NCBI GenBank assembly: GCA_964035795.1
Contig: OZ038320.1
Coordinates: forward strand, 6,851,164 to 6,915,163
Direction: 5' to 3'
From: Pterobdella sp. o SKG-2022
Lineage: Eukaryota; Annelida; Clitellata; Hirudinida; Piscicolidae
DNA length: 64,000 nt
The position numbers and the translations under genes are program-made. Positions 51,801 to 64,000 of this stretch are shown here, piece by piece. Each line of letters starts with the position of its first letter. Position 1 is the first letter of the stretch. A model generated the notes under the pieces. It saw nothing but the letters and a program-made list of their open reading frames with translations. It did not search any database and was not told the origin of the DNA.

Positions 51801-53067
51801 TGACTAGAAACATTTAAAACCCGACAGCTTTACACGCTTTAAGGCTTTTAACAATTGATGGAATTTTACTACACATCTAACCTTAGCATTGTTTCGAAAA
51901 TTGTTGACTTAGATTTTGTGATTAATCAATAAAAATTCGGAAGAATAAAGATGGAATTTGGAGCTTTTGATAGTTTTTTAATGTTATTTCGTGATTTCAT
52001 TGAATAAGAACTACAAAACGTGAACAACAGACTAAATTTCGGTAAATTTCAGTTGGTATTTAAACTGAAGGAGCATTATGAACCATAAAACCTACCATAG
52101 AAGAGTTTAAAATAATAGTTAAATAAATTTAGGATATTTTTTTACGAAACAACATTGAGTCAATGGCTCTTGAAAACTCTATCCGATGCCCATTCAGCAT
52201 TTTTCGAAGGATTTCAAAGTTCTTGAGACGTAGTAACGATATCGTGGACAAGAGCCAATGCCCAAAAATACCTGTGAATATTTTGAACGATGTTCAAACC
52301 GACATGGAACCTCTTGTCTTTTTTATTCTCGGTTATTTTTTCAGTTTTCGATGATTTCAAACTAAACCTCATGACAGACCTAAAATATCAAAAGATTATA
52401 GCCATCCGATTCTGAATTTATTCCTATTTTTTAAGAAATTAGATTCCATTTATTTAAAAAAATAAGCATTTCATATTTCTATGAAGCGATTAAAAAGTTT
52501 TAAAAGGTAGTTAAACCATGGTGAGCAGGAGGGCCAGGCAGTAGGAAAGGGGTTTTCATTGACTGTCTTATGTCTTGCTTCGATTTCGCATATATCGCTT
52601 GTTACGACGAGGTAGAAGGTATTTTTAACTTAATAAACGCGTAAGATTGAAAATTTAGGTTTCATATCAATTCTATGTAAAGAGCAACGTAATGAATTTC
52701 TAAAGCTCAATAACGTAATGTGATATGAAAACTTATATGATGAAACTAATACAACCGTTTTCAGCCTAATTATGATACTAACCAACTGGACGTGATCTTA
52801 TCGAGGCTGGCATTGGAAATAGGAGAGAAACAAAGAAAAAGGTCGGTTTAAATAATTTTTTAAATAGATTTCAATTTAGTAAACTTTTAACAGATATTTG
52901 GTAGATATAATAGTGCAACTAAAAAAGACAAGTTTTGATAGCAACTGTGGTTCTTTCCTTGAAAATTTCGAAAACGAAGTTTGTAGTGAAAACTTCAATA
53001 AAATATTCACACTTAATGACCAAATTTTGTATCAAACCTAATTTTTTCAAGCCACTATATCAACCAG
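48881..53067. other. Gene-poor region, possible 5' exons of the unrecognised plus-strand gene
   Basis: Mostly AT-rich. A less AT-rich patch at 50640-50880 carries overlapping plus-strand frames (one with MDFPPPPLPNRPFEKK), and 51370-51630 is open on both strands. Neither shows a family I know, and I cannot set splice sites. They could be exons of the gene ending at 54879 or chance. Confidence 0.35.
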
Positions 53068-54879
53068 TACCAGATAGGTGGGGCATTTCACTTGTATGTT
53101 GAGAGCACAGATTCGCACAAAAGCCTACCACAAGGAGCTAGGGGAGACGAAGCTGATGGCTTCAAACTTCAAGTCGGTCATTGAAATTATGATACAATTA
53201 TTATTAAGTTGATTGAATAGCAAAGGTAAAAATACTCTAATTTATTCCCATGGAATATCAATTTGTGCAACAAAAACCCCTTCTAAGGGTGACGTTATGA
53301 TGGGCTTATTGACTCATTAGTGTTAGAAAAAAGTTTTTAAATTTCTCTTGGCAAATATATGTCATATCACCCGCTCAGAAACGTGCTTTGTCATTCAGAA
53401 ATAGTATCAAGCATCTCCTAGCCTACTTCAAAACCTTAAACAAACTGATTTCCATTGATTTTTCAAACGTTTCTGATCAATTGATTTGGAAAACTGCCTA
53501 TAAAGTTTGTTTTAGCAAAATTTAAGCTTGCTCATATGTTTTTAACATGATCAAAAAACTTGAATGAAATTTTTATCGGTTTAAAATATCCCTGGTACTG
53601 AACGGAAGTAAGCGCGTTGATAACTATTCATTTAAATATGTTGATAAGTTTAACGTTTCAAAATGTATTAAATTCTTTAAAAATAACTTTTTGGGAACAT
53701 TAAAATTTATTATTCTGAAAAATCTTTCAAGGTTTTGTTGAACATCAGAATCAAAGCGTCAAAATGCATACATCTGATTATCGTCTTCCTCGATGGTTCG
53801 AAACAAAGTTTTAAAGTTTCCCCGCAATTTATTGTCTTGAAAACCTCTTCATGTGAACCGTTTATGAACAACTGTATATAACGTTTTTAGATATGAAAAC
53901 AAACAAAAACACCTAAATAAACAAACTAAAAACCCAACAGAAAACACGCCAGATGGGATATTCAAAGGAAAAAATTTCCAAAAGATTGACCTTGCAAGCC
54001 TCGTCAGCAGACTCTCAAAACCCACAATTGTAAATCATGTTCAAATTCGAATTTTTTCAACAAATAAAAATAGATTCTTACTCACAACCGCCAAGAAAAA
54101 CTCGTGAGGCGCTAAAGACAATCCAAATACATTGTCAACTGAGTTATACAAAATAAACATTGATCTTGTAAATATTATTCTATATAGTGCCATAAACTAC
54201 CAATAATCAAATATGTTATCATTATATGATAAAAATGACTGAAGACAGACTGCCTTGAAGAGATAGCATTCCTGGTGGACGGAGGGCCATCAGTTCACCA
54301 TAGATATGTTGTTTCTGTTAAAGACACTCCCCTAGGACACTCACAAGTAAGTATTTGTGATTGACTTTGAAACACGGGTATATATCTTTAAAAAATATTT
54401 AAATATGTGTTTATTATGTTCTATTATTAGTTTGTTCTTATTCATTGATGTTGATCGATAAGGATTTCTTGATTAAGTAAAAATTAGCACCTGTTCCACA
54501 GTGTGTTTTCGCTACATTAAATTTGTAGCAAGCGCTTTGATCTATAAGGAAAGGCGCTTTATAAATACTGCATTACATTACATTAAATTACAGAAGCATG
54601 TATAACACTGTTGTATCATACGTCTGAACTCCTTATAATGATTGTCTATACATTCAGAAAGAAAAAAAGCAACAGAATCAATCGGTGATGTTTGAAAGAG
54701 ATATGAGAGATATAGAAAAAGAAAATTTATCTTGTGAAAGCCATGATTTCAAAGCCTTTTCCTCTGTTTCCAATGAAACTTTTGTTTTTACACGAAGATT
54801 TGATGACAACCTGTGCCATGAAATCGCAAACACTTTTAGCCATATTAGGCGGTCTAAAGTCTTGACTAATAAAAATTGA
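53068..54879 (+). CDS. Unrecognised gene, last three candidate exons
   Basis: Three phase-compatible exons: 53068-53176, 54249-54346 and 54658-54879, the last ending in TGA. Conceptual protein segments are GGAFHLYVESTDSHKSLPQG, CLEEIAFLVDGGPSVHHRY, VVSVKDTPLGHSQ and a Lys/Glu-rich C-terminus with FVFTRRFDDNLCHEIA. The donor at 54346 is a strong GTAAGT; the donor at 53176 (GTCATT) is weak. The middle exon is less AT-rich than its flanks. A SINE (54487-54593) lies in the intron just upstream of the last exon. I do not recognise the family and infer no function; upstream exons are not found. Confidence 0.5.
54487..54593 (+). mobile_element. tRNA-derived SINE, copy 3 (head missing)
   Basis: Plus-strand 5'-truncated copy lacking the tRNA head. 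Its body and CATTACATTACATTA tail are nearly identical to copy 2. It ends about 64 bp before the candidate 3' splice site at 54657. Confidence 0.85.
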
Positions 54880-56235
54880 ATTTTTTTATATTTTAAAAAT
54901 AAATTATTTAAAAAATTTATTTGAAAAGTAATAATAAAAATGTCTGATAAGTTTAGTCTGTTTTTAAACGTTTTTTATCGCTTGAAACCAGTTTTTTATA
55001 GTATAAAACATGATTTTTTAAGATATACTATTAACTATAAAAACAATAGCATTTTGTCTACAACTTTTATATTAATTCATCTCTATATGAAAGAATTTTT
55101 ATACTTTACAGCAATTCTATAGTTACTTGACCTTCAAAAAGATTATCGGTATTAATGGAAAAGATCTTTTAATTTCTCAATGAACGCATAAAAAATTAGT
55201 TAATTTCACTTTTCAAATAAAAAAATAATTTTTGCATTGAATTTTGCTAATTCAAGCATTAAAGTTTTTTGCTATCGTTGTTTAAAGTCAACCATTTATA
55301 CATCTAAGTCCTTTTCTCTCATCTCATTTCCTCATATACAAGATCTTTATACAAACACTGAATACCCAGATGTTTGAAATTCTACCAGATTTTGCTTTTG
55401 AACGATACTGAAACCTATAAAATTATCTCTTTTTCAAATGATTTTTTTTGTAACTTTAACCGAAAATTTTTGCCACTTATTAAAATCGTTTAAAATAATG
55501 TGGAGTAAGGATATTGTTGATTTGAATCGAAGTAATGTAAATAATTTTATTGAAAAAAAAGAACTTTTTGATAATTTGTCACAATCTATTTCAAACAAAT
55601 CTTCATGAATTTACTGAGTCAAAGAATTTAAAAATGAAAACTATTTTAATTAAGCAAAATGCATTATCTTTTAAGACAATGAGGTAATAAACGATAAAAA
55701 ATTTGAAGCATAGAAATAATATCAAAATTAATTGAAATGATAACATAATGATGCAGGCCGAGAAATGATTGCAACAAAGATAAGTGACGGTAAGAAACAC
55801 TATAAAAATTATCATTAATTAATTCAAAATAGATAGCTTTTACACCAAGTATTTAAATACTGTGTTTACTTCTTGAAACTCTTTAAAAATACAAATTAAT
55901 GTTTATAATAAACAATGAAATGAGATGAGAAATTGTGTTTTGTTTGTACAATGAATGACAAGAAGTTGAAAAATAACAAAGTATGTACAAATTATCAATA
56001 ATTTACTCTTAGACAAACTTACATGAATGAACTAGATTTGACAATAATTTGAAAAAGAATTAATTAATTCAAAGATAACCCAATAATTAACTTAATCTTT
56101 TTCTGTTTTTTAGTCAACCATTTTATCATAGTGAGCGCATTAACTAATGAAGCATAATTCAAAGGATGACCGTCCTTATAACCAAAATCCAATCTTTGAA
56201 CATCCATCGTCGTACCAGGCATCGTTAATGATTTC
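54880..56235. other. Convergent spacer, no gene seen
   Basis: AT-rich sequence between the 3' ends of the unrecognised plus-strand gene and the minus-strand FOXK gene. Short open frames at 54940-55122 and 55603-55815 are Ile/Phe-rich and without similarity. Confidence 0.45.
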
Positions 56236-61678
<5,443 letters not shown>

Positions 61679-63613
61679 CTAGTAACTCTTAATCTATATT
61701 TCACGTTTGTTTTTATTTTCACGTTATCTGTATTCTAGACAACAATAAACAAATAAAATGGTTGTCGTTGCCGGTCAAATGTTTACTTTTTCCACGTGCT
61801 CAAAATAATTGATAAAAAAAATAAAAATGGGTTTTTAAATTGAAATGAAAAATATATTTTTTAAAACAAATAAATAATTTGTTTTAGTATAAAACTACAA
61901 AGACTGCGCATCTTCAGCACCTTACAACACGACATAAAACTTTTAATATTAACCAAAAAAAGTTTTTAAAAATTATTTAAATTTAAATGATCTTGATGCA
62001 TAATAAAAATCACCAGTTACAAAAGATAATTTTATAGCGCTGATCAGAACGTCTGAGAGTGTTTCATTTGAACTGAAAAAAATAGTATGTATGTCTCATA
62101 CATAACTGGTCTTCACAGGACAAAAACTTAAAAGTTAATCAAAAAATAAGTTTTTCGTAAACAAAACATATATTACCAATACCATTGATCAATTTTAAAG
62201 ATATATTAATTGTTGATAATGTGAGTTCGACAAGGTTTGCCGTTCATGCTTGCCATTGACTGGATTAAGAAAGAAACGCTAGAAAAAAAAATAAAGACAA
62301 TCAACTTTCAACCATTTTACACACTTAATAAGATACTCTTACGAAAAGCTTCGCGTATTAGGTTTCTCAATAAACCATAGTGTTTGTTTCTATTATAATT
62401 TGATCTTTATTACTTTATTTAATATACTTTTTGAGCATTTTCAAAGATGTAAAAAAAATCAAACGTTTTACGTACATAATAAATAACATAATCGCGTACT
62501 TTAAAATCTTACACTTGTAAAAAGAAGCTCTAGAATTTAAAATAAAACTGTTTAGTCTGCATTTTTCGTCGTATTTGTGACTTTAAAAAAAATTACCCAG
62601 TGATGTGACACAGAAGTATTTGGCAATCATTTAATTAATTTTAATAAAAAAATAATACGGTTTTTTTTTGAAAATTTAATGCTTGAATTAATAAATTTAT
62701 GATTTAAGTTACAGGTGAGTTTTAGAATAAAATTGTGATGTACTCCTCCAATAAAAAATGCTTAAATTTTTCTCTTTTTTCCAATCCCACGATGTTCCGG
62801 CAAACCATTGAAAATTCAAGTTTTTCGTAAAAAAAATCTCACATTATCAAGTAAGAAAAACTTCATGGAACAAAATATTTCGTGTTTATTTCCCGAACTA
62901 ATCCATGGTATTTCTCTAAAACCAGTATGATACATATTAAAAGTATAGTTCATACAAATATCAATAATAAGTAGTACTATTATGTAAAATACTGATGTTA
63001 TCGTCACAAGGCCCTGTGATGGTATTTATAAATATTTGAGTTACTTAATTCTTATCAGCTTAGATTTTTATGTTTCATCACATAACTTAAGATGAATTTT
63101 TTCTTAAAACTAAAAGTATGAATTTCATTGAGTTTTACTCAAAATATCGATAAATTAGGCTCTTCTATTAAAGACGTTATAGTGACGTGAAGCATATGAT
63201 ATCATTTTGTTTGATTCGTTGAAGCTTTTGCATTTTGAAGTGAACATTTTGACTTTAGTAGTTGAGAATCATCAATGAAATAAAATATTTTCATCAATTA
63301 AAAAACTATTTTCTTTATGATACATGCTCTGATTATGATGGATAATTTCAAAAAGCAAGATAGACCGCACAATGACTTCAACAAAAAGTTATAAAAAACT
63401 GCCATGATGCTTTTTTCATCCAATGAACAATAAAAAATATAAGAATAGAAATCTACTGCTCCTCGCAGATGTGGAAAGCCACTTGGAACCCATGTGTTTT
63501 TGTTCGGTATTTTCAAATAAAAACCCTTCAAATAAGCCACCCATTTCATGTAACCATGTCACTAGTTATTGAGAACGTTTTAAATATTCCAAAATCTCTA
63601 AAGTCATACTTAC
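61679..63613. other. FOXK upstream region
   Basis: AT-rich. It should contain the FOXK promoter and 5' UTR, the stretch just above 61678 being the likeliest place. I see no TATA box or CpG-rich stretch that stands out and no coding exon with similarity. Confidence 0.4.
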
Positions 63614-63675
63614 CCTGTTTCAAATGCCATCAAAAGTTCATCATCTTCAACGTCAACATCATTAAGTCTCTTCAT
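63614..63675 (-). CDS. Possible first coding exon of a minus-strand gene
   Basis: An ATG at 63675 opens a short acidic stretch (MKRLNDVDVEDDELLMAF) that ends at a consensus GTAAGT donor at 63613. It is either the start of an unidentified gene whose other exons I cannot find, or an alternative first exon of FOXK. Direct splicing in phase to FOXK exon 1 would need an acceptor inside that exon. Too short for family assignment. Confidence 0.3.
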
Positions 63676-64000
63676 ATATTTTTTTTTCTTATCACCGACT
63701 CTCAGGCACAACCTCATAAAACCCCTCCAATCATCTTTACAATTTAAGCCTTTACATCCCTCAAAACATCAAAAGCATGAAAATACCAACTCTTTCAGCT
63801 TTACCAACTCAATAATCACATCTGACATCAACGTGCACTCACGATTATGATGCTTCTCTTACTCCGACCAACTTGTATCGTTTTTGCCATGTACTTTAAA
63901 CCTAAGTTCCTAAAAATATCCTTAAACGTCTTTCAATTTTAATTAGTAACTAAATTCTTCACCTTCAACCCCCCTATCCTAGGTCTAACATTTGACTTAA
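63676..64000. other. Window end, no gene resolved
   Basis: A C/T-rich plus strand (purine-rich minus strand), unlike the neighbouring AT-rich sequence. It could be the 5' UTR and promoter of the gene starting at 63675. No coding exon is recognised. Confidence 0.35.

Noticed and set aside
63298..63549. Minus-strand 83-residue frame as second exon after 63614-63675
   Set aside because: No acceptor gives the required phase 2 entry without an immediate stop, and the sequence is hydrophobic and AT-driven.

Overview
The window is nuclear DNA from an AT-rich animal, most likely an invertebrate. The evidence is multi-exon genes with GT..AG introns, animal-type gene families (FOXK, SPRED, THADA, RPAP1, PHOSPHO2-type phosphatase, SFT2D), tRNA-derived SINEs, several retrotransposon classes and many microsatellites. 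The standard code fits every gene. I cannot name the phylum. Introns range from 49-50 nt to several kb.

I rebuilt the genes exon by exon, using homology to families I know and reading-frame phase at each splice junction. Layout: 416-14109 (+) is the 3' part of THADA, 24 exons, with a TE-filled intron at 4326-6432 and a 200-N assembly gap at 10808-11007. 14785-18874 (+) is a dual-specificity phosphatase with a very long low-complexity tail. 19742-22151 (-) is a complete SFT2D vesicle-transport membrane protein. 24983-30189 (-) is SPRED (EVH1 plus Sprouty domain), missing its first coding exon. 31.4-35.8 kb is a repeat cluster: a ~300-bp tandem repeat, a LINE, a Ty3/gypsy-type pol remnant and a second LINE end. 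36480-43447 (-) is a complete 17-exon RPAP1 of 1395 codons. 45949-46662 (-) is an intronless PHOSPHO2-type phosphatase. 47.2-48.9 kb holds a SINE and a Penelope-like reverse transcriptase remnant. 53068-54879 (+) contains the last exons of a gene I do not recognise. 56236-61678 (-) is a complete FOXK forkhead factor. A possible first exon of another minus-strand gene lies near 63.6 kb.

These are unrelated housekeeping, signalling and transcription genes with no operon-like arrangement. THADA (tRNA modification) and RPAP1 (RNA polymerase II assembly) are large helical-repeat proteins that here carry Asn-rich or Gly-rich inserts encoded by triplet repeats. SPRED and the phosphatase are both signalling proteins, but I see no evidence of a link. 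The least explained sequence is a GC-rich block in the THADA intron (about 4.46-6.10 kb). It carries two diverged direct copies of one segment and abuts a LINE 3' end.
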